DNA from: Anthopleura xanthogrammica
Lineage: Eukaryota > Cnidaria > Anthozoa > Actiniaria > Actiniidae
DNA: 64,000 nt
Assembly: GCA_964019055.1 (NCBI GenBank)
Contig: OZ025212.1
Span: 7,831,109 to 7,895,108 of the forward strand
Direction of reading: 5' to 3'
In this document: piece after piece, positions 53,876 through 64,000 of the stretch
How the letters are laid out: each line of letters starts with the position of its first letter
Numbering within the stretch: the stretch's first letter is position 1
Notes under the pieces: generated by a model
What the model saw: only the letters and a program-made list of their open reading frames with translations
Told to the model about the DNA's origin: nothing
The model's database searches: none
Made by a program: the position numbers and the translations under genes

Positions 53876-54418
53876 CCAAAACTCTGTCGATCTCCAAAAC
53901 TAAGTCTGTCGATTCAAAAACCTATGCGATCCAAAAAACTCTGTCGATTCAAAAAACTCTGTCGATTCAAAGGCCTAGCTCTGTCGATTAAAAAAACTCG
54001 GTCAATCGCCAAAACTCTGTCGATTCAGAAAAATCTGTCGATTCAAAAAACTCTGTCGATTCAAAAACAACTCTGTCGATTCAAAAACAACTCTGTCGAT
54101 TCAAAAACAACTCTGTCGATTCAAAAAAAACTCTGTCGATTCAAAAAACTCTGTCGATTCAAAAAAAACTCTGTCGATTCAAAAAAAACTCGGTCAATCA
54201 CCAAAACTCTGTCGATTCAGCAAAAAAACTCGGTCAATCGCCAAAACTCTGTCGATTCAGCAAAAAAAACTCGGTCAATCGCCCAAACTCTGTCGATTCA
54301 GCAAAAAACTCGGTCAATCACCAAAACAGTGTCGATTCAGCAAAAACTCGGTCAATCACCAAAACTCTGTCCATTCAGCAAAGACTTGGGTCAATCACCA
54401 AAACTCTGTCCATTCAAA
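53876..54418 (+). repeat. Subterminal repeat cluster, left arm
   Basis: About 15 exact copies of tctgtcgattca plus about five variants, spaced by A-rich linkers of 5-10 bases, and about seven interspersed actcggtcaatc(a/g)cc motifs. The cluster starts about 170 bases from the element end. A 186-codon open frame across it is a by-product of the repeat. Confidence 0.9.
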
Positions 54419-54569
54419 TAGGAGTAAACATCATCAACAACAACAACAAAGCGTCGATCAAGGTCGTGGGATATATTACATAACTGAGCATGTTTATTTT
54501 ATCAATCATCACGCGTCGAACTAACTCTGGCAATATTGCAAAATCTAGGCAAAATCTCAACTTAACTCT

Positions 54570-54904
54570 TATAAATAATAAATAAATTGGAGGGGCTAAT
54601 CATCCTTACTTGCAGCTGAAGAGCTGAATTGCGAAGGACGCAGCTCAACGTGGTCGAGTGGAAGGCATACGAAGGCGCCTTCGGCAGCCGCCATACGACT
54701 CATGTCTGACCACGGAGCACAGCTAATTAGCTAATTAGCGAATTAGGGTTGGTTTTTACGGAGGGAGGAAAACCGGAGAACCCGGAGAAAAACCCTCGAA
54801 GCAACGGAGAGAACCAACAAACTCAACTCACTTAAGGTGCCGAGTCCGGGGATCGAACCCGGGACCATAGCGGTGAGAGGCGAGAACTTAAGAGCGTATG
54901 TCTG
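54570..54904 (-). mobile_element. SINE-like insertion, left arm
   Basis: On the minus strand it has a B-box-like ggttcgatcc in cccgggttcgatccccgg, followed by gcaccttaagtgagttgag, the tract cttcgagggtttttctccgg and a ttatttataa tail. I know similar tRNA-related repeats from cnidarians. The same insertion sits at the mirrored place in the right arm. Confidence 0.5.
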
Positions 54905-57591
54905 TAAGCATCGAGAATCTCAAATCAGTTTCAAACAATCGAATTTTATTTTATTTTACCAAAACAACCCTTTGGGTAAGGGGTTTTAGGATATCATATT
55001 AGAATGTCCCAGCGTGCTTTCATTTTTGAGAAAATTACAAATGTTTGAAAAATCGATTAAAATGCATAATTTTCCCTCATTAATATGCAAAATTGGTGAC
55101 CAACTTTAAAGGGCTCTCAACAGCGTAAAAAGAATCCAAATGAATTCATATTACAGAGATAGTTAAATCAAGTCGCTGTCTTTAAGACTGCACCAAAAAC
55201 CTCAGGAGAAAAGCTTTTTAAATGCAAGAAATTAGCCTTTTAAAACATGTTGTGTTTTGGTGATTGAACGGCAGTTAAATTAAAGGTAAAATTCAGCCTC
55301 CGATATCGCTGCTGGTACCTAACAAATCGAAATAACACTTATACTACACGAAAGCCCACATATTCTTGTCTACTTGGGCCAAGTTTTAACTCTGACTATT
55401 AAAATGCCACCGCGTGAAGGAATTTTAAAGTTAGCGTTCAAACACGCAATACGGCCAATCAATTACACGGATTATTTATAAATATAACACTTATGAAAAA
55501 CAAATCGCTTCAAATATTTCGATTTTTGATCTAGATGATTTTCTATTTCCTTCTTGGAGTACGACTGCCATCACTAGAGATTAAATAACCTTCAGTCAAG
55601 TGGTTTGCTGTGAGTTTATCTAAGTTTGAGCTCAGCGGGAGCTTAAAACCACGTCACACAATCTTACTTGAGTCACGACAAAATGCGCCCTGTTTAAATA
55701 GCGGCTCTAAAAAAATTTCACAATGCGAAAGATTTTATATTGGGCTCTCAGAACATTACCAGATGCTCTTAATTAGAATATTTATTTTACTTTTGGATCC
55801 TTTTTAGTTAAATTATTATAATAACTGTTGTGCAACTTTTATGTCAACGACCTACTGATAGCTAGCTGTCAACGCGAGCAACGCTTCGTGAACAGTTCAA
55901 AGTACAGGCCAATTATTGTCTCAAACATATGAATTGTACAAAAATAAATGGCCACCAAAAAGGGTTACCGTGATTTACTAAGTTTAATACCAAACTACAC
56001 TTGGTCTGGAAGATATTGAAATGTAATTAGACTACCTTTTGACCGGAAAATTCTACACGGATATGTTAGGGGAGGGTTAGTTAAATTTTCTCAAAATAGT
56101 TAATCATTATAGTAGCGCTATACTATATCTTGTTTACAAAACGCACTGTTATGGCTTGGCCAGCTTTAGATCGGGTTGTTTACATGTGCGATGGCGCAAT
56201 GCGGATATTCAGCTTTTACTGGACATAGTCCTTGTGGTACCAGTACAGACTACCCAGATCAAGCTCACAGTGTTTCTCTTTCTGATTGCCAAAAAGACAT
56301 TTCCAGGCATCTTGAAATGTTTGGCATCAGCGAAGATTCGTCTCTGAATGATGAAATGAAGCTCTTGTTGGCTCGTGCAGGTAACTTGTTGGCCTTGCGT
56401 TTTATTCGTTTACATCGTTCCCTGACTACGAAATGAATACCTATTGATGAAACTTTGTCTTTAGGTATATTCTCGCCTGAAGATGCACATAAATCTATAA
56501 CGATATGCCCCAAACATCGATCTGAATACGGGATTCGGTGGCGATGTCGCAAAGTAAGATAACATTCCACCCCTTCAAAGACGATGGTTGGACTGGAATG
56601 AGGTCAGTGAAGTAACCAAACAACGATATACGAAGAGTAGCTGCCGTACTCCAAACTGTGTCTTCTGATAACGCTGGACACCTCTGGCAAGCCCTGATAT
56701 CATCAAGCACGACAAGTACGCTGCTTGGTATAGATGAGCTAACAAAGGCAGATCACCGCTACTTAGAGGCTCTTGCGGAAACCTACAATAATGCGTCCAG
56801 CTGGGATACCCGCAGACAAGTGCTGTCAATAATGGCTGGTTTAGCGAGCTTCAGTGTGATAGCTTCATATATTCCAGGTCTTACCAAGTACCGGTACACT
56901 TCAGCTAACCTACATCGACTACAGTTTGGTAGAGGGGTACCAGTCCCTGTTCAAAAGATATCTCGCATCAGAGTAGATCCCAAGCAGCTCACTCATTTCG
57001 TATCCTTCATAACTAGTCCACATTTGGTCCAAGACCTCCCTTATGGCCTAAAACATCTTACTCTCTCCTCTGGCCAAGTCCTTGAAGTGCCCAATGTCAT
57101 ACGTACTATGATACCTCGTCGAATCGTGCTACAGTATGTTCTTTACTGTGAAGAGACAAACTTTCGTCCATTTAGTGAAAGCACAATGTATCGAATACTT
57201 TCTGAATGCAGTGCTACGACGAGAAAGTCTCTTCAAGGCCTTGACTACTTTTCTGCAGATGGTACAAGAGCGTTTGATGAGCTGTTAGCATTAGTCCCAA
57301 AACTGGTTGAATACGGTGCCGAGAGGGACTGGGGAATGAGAACGACAGAAGCTCTGAAGGCAGCTAAACTCTACTTAAAGGGAGACTATAAGGTAAGCCT
57401 TTCATTCGTAAAGTAGTTAGAAAGAACAGCGGTATTTTTTATTAGCTTTTATTCAATTTACAAACAACTGAAGGACGTAAATTTGAAAAAAATTGAAAAG
57501 GTGGAAAAACAAAGATATACAGGATATAAAGAGATCTAGTTTACAGTACCCCGTTGACAACAGCGTCTTTTATACCGATGCCTGTTTCTCC

Positions 57592-59572
57592 TAATATAAT
57601 ATAATATAATATAATATAATATAATATATTTATATAGCGCCATTTCCAGCAGTTCAATGGCGCTGTATGCAGTATAAATGGTTCTTATTTTCAGATCTTT
57701 TCAAATGCATCACGAAAAAGTAAGGTTTTGATGCCTTTTTTAAATGTTCCAATGCTTTTTAGTCTTTTAATGTCTACTGGGATCTTGTTCCAAAGTTCAG
57801 GACCCACAACAGAGAAGGCTCGTCCACCATAGGTTTTCAGCTTATAACAGGGTACGCTGAGCAGGAACTTCTTGTCGGATCTTAGAGGTCGAGACGGTTT
57901 GTAATGGGAGATCAGTTCTTGAAGATAAGCGGGACCAGTGTTGTTGAGGACTTTAAAGGTCAGAATCAGAATTTTGAATTTGATGCGATATTCTACAGGA
58001 AGCCAGTGAAGTTCAAAAAGTATAGGAGTTATATGTTCAAATTTCGCTGCCAGTGTAACGAGACGGGCAGCACAGTTCTGGACATGTTGTAACTTTTTGA
58101 GAAGATAGCGTGGAAGACCATAGAGAAGTGAGTTACAGTAGTCAAGCTTTGATGTTATAAGAGCATGAACAACGATCTTAGTAGTATCAACACTCAGGTA
58201 CTTTCTGATTCTAGAAATATTTCGGAGATGGTAAAACGCTGACTTGCACGTGGCTGCTACATGGGAAGCCATGGAGAGACGATCGTCGAACAGTACACCG
58301 ATGTTGCGTGCCTCACTGGAGCAGGTCACGGACTCATTACACACAGATATCATATCAAGTGATGGTCTTGGACGATATGGAGATGACAATACAAGTAGCT
58401 CCGTCTTGTTCTTATTAAACTTTAGCTTGTTGTACCTCATCCATTCGTCAATTTCACAAACACAAGCCTCCAACTTGATCTTGCTTGATTCCATATCTGC
58501 ATCAGAAGAAGATTTAAATTTGATGTAGAGTTGAGTGTCATCAGCGTAGAAGTGGCAACTCATTCGAATCCCAAATTTGGTGTGAAGGCGAGTGAGAAGA
58601 AGGTCGTGATCAACTGTATCAAATGCTGCAGACAGATCCAATAGTAATAGAATGACAGCATTCTGAGAGTCAATAGCCATTGCAATATCATTATGTACAC
58701 GTGTAAGAGCTGTTTCAGTGCTGTGGAACTTTCTGTAAGCTGACTGGAAGCATTCATTTAAGTGATTCCTATCAATGAAGTCTATGATCTGCTTTGCTAC
58801 TACTTTCTCAACGATCTTCGAAATGAACCGCAGGTTAGACACTGGTCTAAAGTTCTTGAATTCATCAGTGTCTAAAGATGGCTTTTTTAAAAGCGGCCGC
58901 AACATTGCTTCCTTGAGTTGACTTGGAAGAACGGAAGATTCCAAGGACAGATTGACAATACTTGTAATGATTGGTAGCAGGAGATCCAAACAGCCTTTGA
59001 GAATCTGTCCAGGCACTGGATCTAGGTCACAGGACTTGAATGAGATGGGAGAGATGATGACAGCGAGTTCTTCTGCAGTCACACTTCTAAATGAGAGCAG
59101 TTGGCATTCGCTGTTACACACATCTGGATGTGGATCGATAACAGGGCTATCACGGTCGATATCAATGCGTATCTTCTTGATTTTATTCTCGAAGAATTCG
59201 ATAAAGTCTTGGGCCAGTGATTCAGAAGTATGATGACGAGGAAACTTATGTACAGGTGTTCTATGAAGTAGCTTGCTGACAGTTGCAAACAACTTGTGGG
59301 GGTCAGTTTGGTGTTCAGAAATCACTGTAGTGTAGAAATGAGACTTTGCTTGTGTGAGGAGTTTCTTGACAACTTCACATTGAACTACATAACGATGGCG
59401 ATCTTCTGGACAGCGAGTAGTACGCCATCTTCGCTCAAGACGCCGTCTTATACTTTTGGCATCAGAGATTTCATTAGTATACCAAGGTGCAGCTTGTCGT
59501 AGGGTGACAACACGCTTCTTAGTTGGAGCATGGACATCAAGGACGGAAGACAGTACAGAGTCGTATTGAGCC
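57592..59572 (-). mobile_element. 5'-truncated CR1/L2-like LINE in an intron
   Basis: Inserted in the intron between exons 57392 and 59802, antisense to the host gene. Starts inside the linker before the RT domain (AQYDSVLSSVLDVHAPTKKR), runs through the ORF to a stop at 57691, then a short 3' UTR with hairpin (agcgccattgaac ... gaaatggcgctatataa) and a (TTATA)n tail at 57592-57627. Confidence 0.85.
57691..59325 (-). pseudogene. LINE reverse transcriptase with internal palm deletion
   Basis: 544-codon frame (longer upstream without a start codon). Visible: LRPLLKKPSLD, FRPVSNLRFISKIVEKVV, motif A LDLSAAFDTVDHD and motif C FYADD. Between them FGI is joined directly to RMSCHFYADD (about 58560): some 70 residues including the GVPQGSVLGP motif normally found here are missing, yet the frame is kept. 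The C-terminal region (LDYCNSLLYGLP, LHWLPVEYRIKFK, GPELWNKIP) is complete. Without motif B the enzyme should be inactive. Confidence 0.85.
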
Positions 59573-61435
59573 TAGACGTGACGACCCTAAGAACGGCTGC
59601 AAAGGAGGCTATGTTTCTCCTGTCAAGTGTTATCATGATCTTCATCATAACCATCCTCGTTATCATCCGTCATGTTTAGCTCTGTTCTTCCTCAGGCCCT
59701 TTATCTTTGTATCTTTATCCAACAAAAGTTGTTACTGGATTTCTTGGGTGGAATTTAGTGTCGTTTTACATGTATTGAAGTCTGACTATGTGTTCTGGCA
59801 GGTGCATCTGGACAAAGCTGCGGAGGTTGCAGACCACTGTGTTGTATTCTCCCTCAGTGATGATTGTGATCCAGATTTCAGGAAGGCCTGCAAACACAAA
59901 CATCAGGCTACGTGTGGTCAGTGTTTAGCACTGGGAGAAACTTTGAAGGAAATTGAAAGATGCGCCAAGGATTGCCAATACCCTTCCGATGATGAACGAG
60001 ATGAAGCAGTCTATATCATACAGTCGGCCACGCTTGCCATCCAGTCATGGAAGTGCCACATACTACGATCTTGGAATCAAGACCAAGCGCGTTTTGATAT
60101 TAAAAGTACTTTTAATGCTACTGAAGGTGAATTTGATTAACTATATTAACGATCCGGCGGTTAAGTATTACTGACGTAACGAACATCGCGCGGTCGCGTT
60201 GCTGTTGTTACATACAGAGCCAAGTACGAAACGGCCGTTACTGGAATAAGTACAAATCGGTTATTCAAACCCTTTGACCGTTGAAGTAAAACTTAATTTT
60301 AGCAGCAAAGGAACACAAATACGAGATAAGTAAACAAAAATAAGGTTCATTTGATTCAAATAATCGGGGAAAACTATAGAAATCCAACCACTTTTGGTGT
60401 CCTAGTGCCCTTGGTTTGAGACAATAATTGGCCTGTACTTTGAACTGTTCACGAAGCGTTGCTCGCGTTGACAGCTAGCTATCAGTAGGTCGTTGACATA
60501 AAAGTTGCACAACAGTTATTATAATAATTTAACTAAAAAGGATCCAAAAGTAAAATAAATATTCTAATTAAGAGCATCTGGTAATGTTCTGAGAGCCCAA
60601 TATAAAATCTTTCGCATTGTGAAATTTTTTTAGAGCCGCTATTTAAACAGGGCGCATTTTGTCGTGACTCAAGTAAGATTGTGTGACGTGGTTTTAAGCT
60701 CCCGCTGAGCTCAAACTTAGATAAACTCACAGCAAACCACTTGACTGAAGGTTATTTAATCTCTAGTGATGGCAGTCGTACTCCAAGAAGGAAATAGAAA
60801 ATCATCTAGATCAAAAATCGAAATATTTGAAGCGATTTGTTTTTCATAAGTGTTATATTTATAAATAATCCGTGTAATTGATTGGCCGTATTGCGTGTTT
60901 GAACGCTAACTTTAAAATTCCTTCACGCGGTGGCATTTTAATAGTCAGAGTTAAAACTTGGCCCAAGTAGACAAGAATATGTGGGCTTTCGTGTAGTATA
61001 AGTGTTATTTCGATTTGTTAGGTACCAGCAGCGATATCGGAGGCTGAATTTTACCTTTAATTTAACTGCCGTTCAATCACCAAAACACAACATGTTTTAA
61101 AAGGCTAATTTCTTGCATTTAAAAAGCTTTTCTCCTGAGGTTTTTGGTGCAGTCTTAAAGACAGCGACTTGATTTAACTATCTCTGTAATATGAATTCAT
61201 TTGGATTCTTTTTACGCTGTTGAGAGCCCTTTAAAGTTGGTCACCAATTTTGCATATTAATGAGGGAAAATTATGCATTTTAATCGATTTTTCAAACATT
61301 TGTAATTTTCTCAAAAATGAAAGCACGCTGGGACATTCTAATATGATATCCTAAAACCCCTTACCCAAAGGGTTGTTTTGGTAAAATAAAATAAAATTCG
61401 ATTGTTTGAAACTGATTTGAGATTCTCGATGCTTA

Positions 61436-61770
61436 CAGACATACGCTCTTAAGTTCTCGCCTCTCACCGCTATGGTCCCGGGTTCGATCCCCGGACTCGG
61501 CACCTTAAGTGAGTTGAGTTTGTTGGTTCTCTCCGTTGCTTCGAGGGTTTTTCTCCGGGTTCTCCGGTTTTCCTCCCTCCGTAAAAACCAACCCTAATTC
61601 GCTAATTAGCTAATTAGCTGTGCTCCGTGGTCAGACATGAGTCGTATGGCGGCTGCCGAAGGCGCCTTCGTATGCCTTCCACTCGACCACGTTGAGCTGC
61701 GTCCTTCGCAATTCAGCTCTTCAGCTGCAAGTAAGGATGATTAGCCCCTCCAATTTATTTATTATTTATA
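61436..61770 (+). mobile_element. SINE-like insertion, right arm
   Basis: Mirror copy of 54570-54904; B-box-like ggttcgatcc at about 61480-61490. Presence in both arms means the insertion predates the formation or homogenisation of the inverted repeat. Confidence 0.5.
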
Positions 61771-61921
61771 AGAGTTAAGTTGAGATTTTGCCTAGATTTT
61801 GCAATATTGCCAGAGTTAGTTCGACGCGTGATGATTGATAAAATAAACATGCTCAGTTATGTAATATATCCCACGACCTTGATCGACGCTTTGTTGTTGT
61901 TGTTGATGATGTTTACTCCTA

Positions 61922-62464
61922 TTTGAATGGACAGAGTTTTGGTGATTGACCCAAGTCTTTGCTGAATGGACAGAGTTTTGGTGATTGACCGAGTTTTTGC
62001 TGAATCGACACTGTTTTGGTGATTGACCGAGTTTTTTGCTGAATCGACAGAGTTTGGGCGATTGACCGAGTTTTTTTTGCTGAATCGACAGAGTTTTGGC
62101 GATTGACCGAGTTTTTTTGCTGAATCGACAGAGTTTTGGTGATTGACCGAGTTTTTTTTGAATCGACAGAGTTTTTTTTGAATCGACAGAGTTTTTTGAA
62201 TCGACAGAGTTTTTTTTGAATCGACAGAGTTGTTTTTGAATCGACAGAGTTGTTTTTGAATCGACAGAGTTGTTTTTGAATCGACAGAGTTTTTTGAATC
62301 GACAGATTTTTCTGAATCGACAGAGTTTTGGCGATTGACCGAGTTTTTTTAATCGACAGAGCTAGGCCTTTGAATCGACAGAGTTTTTTGAATCGACAGA
62401 GTTTTTTGGATCGCATAGGTTTTTGAATCGACAGACTTAGTTTTGGAGATCGACAGAGTTTTGG
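61922..62464 (-). repeat. Subterminal repeat cluster, right arm
   Basis: Mirror of 53876-54418: tgaatcgacaga units with T-rich linkers and gattgaccgag motifs, ending about 170 bases before the element end. Confidence 0.9.
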
Positions 62465-62730
62465 TGCCGGATTGACCAATGTTTTGTATGCGTGATGATT
62501 GACAAAGACATATGGAATGGTTATCTAATGCAATCGATACATAAGTTATACACTTTCAAGAGAAGTAACGCAATTGACAAACAAGAATTGAATTACAATC
62601 GAAATAATAATTTTGAACCATTCCGCGCGCCATAAGTATACCTTTGGATCCCCTCTCATATTTTTGGCATAGTGTATGTTTCGATCCTCCCTCTCAAAAC
62701 TTCCTGGATCCGCCCTTGCATTTATTATCA

Positions 62731-63256
62731 TAATACCATGATCTCCTCGGAGTTCATTGTTTTTGGAGGGACGTTTAATGGCTAACATCCCTCCTTCATG
62801 AATAGGATGAGGGAAATTTAGAAACTAAATTTCCTTCATCTTATTCATGAGGTTGTCCCTCATGCAACCCAATCATCGGGACACTGAGTCTGAAAGACCC
62901 GGTTCGAAATCGGATCCATTTTTAATCAGGATGTATGTGGTCCTTCTACAAGCTTTATTCAATGTGGGATAGAGAAATTTGTCTTTGGGCCTGAATGAAC
63001 ACGCTAAAACGATATTCGCGCATGCGTAAACGATGTTGTTGGTCACCATTTTATTTCAAACAAAACGTTTTCCCATGAGACGCATTATAGATTAGACACA
63101 TATCAGTTTATTGTGCTAACGATGAACATTCCTCAGCGTTCCCCAGAGTAGTGAGTCATCAAGGCTCTTTCAACGAAATCTCTTCAATATATTCTGATTT
63201 AAAGCTCATTTAGATCATAATTCTTGATGTTTTCCTCGGAAATCATGGTATTGCAA
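62731..63256 (-). mobile_element. Internally deleted relative of the recombinase element
   Basis: Inverted relative to 20235-22796. Shares both ends (taataccatgatctcctcgg; and on the minus strand caataccatgatttccgagg), the ctctggggaacgctgagg region and the tctaatctataatgcgtctc region. A clean junction (actgata then tgtgtctaat) replaces the recombinase gene, and it lacks the SINE. It carries about 45 bases near 63180-63225 that are missing from the larger copy. It is cut at 63257 by the LINE. Confidence 0.75.
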
Positions 63257-64000
63257 ACTAATACATCCAACTATCGCCCCATTTCAGTTCTCCCGACCTT
63301 GAGCAAGATTTTAGAGAAAATAGTCCACACGCAATTTTACGAGTATCTAAATACAAATAACATCATTTCATGTAAGCAGTACGGCTTTCGACCCAAGCTT
63401 TCTACTACAACTGCACTATCAGCATTTGCGGACGAAGTTCTTCTAAAAATGGAGGCAGGTGAAATTTGCGGGGCAGTATTCCTCGATCTAACCAAGGCTT
63501 TCGACACTGTGGACCACGATATCCTGATATCCAAATTGTCGCAGACTGGTGTCTCTGCTAGTACTCTACTTTGGTTCAAGTCTTATCTAAGCAATCGAAA
63601 ACAGCGCACGTCATGTGACAATGCAATGTCTGACTCTCTACATGTGCCTCTTGGGGTGCCTCAGGGGAGCATTTTGGGCCCCCTGCTCTTCCTAATCTAC
63701 ATAAATGATCTGCCTTTGGTGATGAAGAATACTCAAGTGACACTCTATGCCGACGATACGGTCCTCTACTGCTTTTCAAAGGAGCCTCGTCTGCTGGAGG
63801 AAGCGCTCAATGAAGACCTTCTGGAAGTTGCTAAATGGCTAAATAGGAACAAACTGACACTAAATCTCACTAAAACTAAGTCTATGATTATAGGCAGTAA
63901 TAGAAAAATTAATGGTATCTCGTCACTTTCTTTGAATATTTTCGACTCTTACATAGACTCTGTCTCAAGTTTTAAATATCTAGGAATAATGTTGTCTTCT
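63257..64000 (+). mobile_element. LINE reverse transcriptase, runs off the window
   Basis: Open from 63263 to the end with no stop: SNYRPISVLPTLSKILEK, GFRPKLSTTTALSAF, motif A FLDLTKAFDTVDHD, motif B GVPQGSILGPLLF, motif C LYADDT, then SSFKYLGIMLSS. All RT palm motifs present are intact. It starts abruptly mid-ORF next to the MITE-like element, so it is 5'-truncated. Jockey/CR1-like by motif style; clade uncertain. Confidence 0.88.

Larger units (their letters stand above)
53706..55926 (+). repeat. Left inverted-repeat arm
   Basis: Begins tatggcgcgcggaatggttc and ends ggccaattattgtctcaaac. Contains the subterminal repeat cluster and a SINE-like insertion. Homology to the other arm stops abruptly at 55926/60414. 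Confidence 0.93.
56191..60126 (+). pseudogene. Partial uncharacterised coral gene inside the long-TIR element
   Basis: Exons with GT..AG borders: 56191-56380 (MAQCGYSAFTGHSPCG ... KLLLARAG, phase 1), 56465-56553 (GIFSPEDAHKSITICPKHRS, ends phase 0), a long exon reaching 57392 whose frame is open from about 56622 (VSSDNAGHLWQAL ... FSADGTRAFDEL ... YLKGDYK), and 59802-60126 (VHLDKAAEVADHC, Cys/His-rich CKHKHQATCGQC, then AIQSWKCHILRSWNQDQAR). The join between the second exon and the 57392-ending exon is not resolved: no phase-0 acceptor fits, and a cysteine-rich exon I expect from relatives is missing. The last exon has a donor but no following exon before the right arm, so the 3' part is gone. 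I remember many multi-exon relatives in coral gene sets with a longer C-terminal half; no domain name can be given. It may be the remnant of the element's own transposase or captured host exons. Confidence 0.6.
53706..62634. mobile_element. 8.9-kb element with 2.2-kb perfect-length inverted repeats
   Basis: Arms 53706-55926 and 60414-62634, each 2,221 bp. Every pair of matching positions I checked sums to 116340, so there is no net insertion or deletion between them, and reading frames in the arms translate identically. Ends are TATGGCGCGCGGAATGG and its complement. A 6-bp direct repeat agtata flanks both sides (53700-53705, 62635-62640), as expected of a target-site duplication. The 4,487-bp centre holds a gene fragment with a LINE in an intron. 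Long TIRs, subterminal repeats and a 6-bp duplication indicate a DNA transposon. Known superfamilies with 6-bp duplications include Polinton/Maverick, but none of their genes is visible here. Confidence 0.8.
60414..62634 (-). repeat. Right inverted-repeat arm
   Basis: Inverted copy of 53706-55926 with the same length, the same SINE-like insertion and the same subterminal repeats. Homology begins at gtttgagacaataattggcc. Confidence 0.93.

Noticed and set aside
53861..54421. A 186-codon open frame, repeated in the other arm (61919-62479, minus)
   Set aside because: It is made only of the short subterminal repeat (KTLSIQ-like peptide); no start context or domain.
53706..62634. Polinton/Maverick virus-like element
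   Set aside because: The 6-bp duplication fits, but there is no DNA polymerase B, integrase, ATPase or capsid-like frame, and the ends are TATGG rather than AG.

Overview
The window looks like nuclear DNA of an anthozoan cnidarian, most likely a stony coral. It is AT-rich, genes are split by introns with GT..AG borders, and the secreted-protein families (PAN/apple plus tandem calcium-binding EGF exons plus a C-terminal domain I know mainly from coral proteins), an intronless class A GPCR and the transposon mix (BEL/Pao, Gypsy, CR1/L2-like LINEs, tRNA-SINEs, Crypton-like recombinase, foldback MITEs) all fit. There are no bacterial features. Species is not determined.

Layout. 1.3-24.4 kb (+): gene A, a predicted 562-aa secreted protein (signal peptide exon, PAN/apple exon, eight EGF exons, C-terminal exon). 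Its exon lengths and phases add up to one open frame. Almost every intron is occupied by mobile DNA: a 1.04-kb foldback element (1494-2534), a full-length BEL/Pao retrotransposon with apparently identical LTRs and a 5-bp target duplication (4832-12216), a decayed Gypsy copy (13959-17233), a TA-flanked MITE (17413-17945), and an element with inverted termini carrying a tyrosine-recombinase pseudogene (20235-22796) that itself holds a SINE. 28.2-29.1 kb (+): a single-exon GPCR whose 5' end is tandemly duplicated. 30.3-31.8 kb: two abutting, apparently perfect pentanucleotide arrays. 36.0-45.2 kb: a G-rich minisatellite of about 59-bp units, interrupted by a LINE fragment. 46.1-51.4 kb (+): gene B, the paralogue of gene A with 14 EGF exons, a frameshifted PAN exon and no visible signal-peptide exon.

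53.7-62.6 kb: the most unusual object. Two 2,221-bp inverted repeats with no net length difference flank a 4,487-bp centre. The whole 8.9-kb unit ends in TATGGCGCGCGG / CCGCGCGCCATA and is bordered by a 6-bp direct repeat (agtata). Inside each arm, starting about 170 bp from the end, lies a cluster of about 20 short repeats around TCTGTCGATTCA. The centre holds exons of an uncharacterised coral gene family that stop before the 3' part, with a 5'-truncated LINE inside one intron. I read this as a long-TIR DNA transposon, possibly of an undescribed type. 62.7-64.0 kb: a short internally deleted relative of the recombinase element, interrupted by a LINE reverse transcriptase that runs off the window.

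Genes A and B tell one story: an ancestral PAN-EGF gene duplicated, the EGF exon-intron units then multiplied and stayed nearly identical within and between the two genes while the PAN and C-terminal exons diverged. An LTR at the same intron site in both genes supports shared ancestry of the units.
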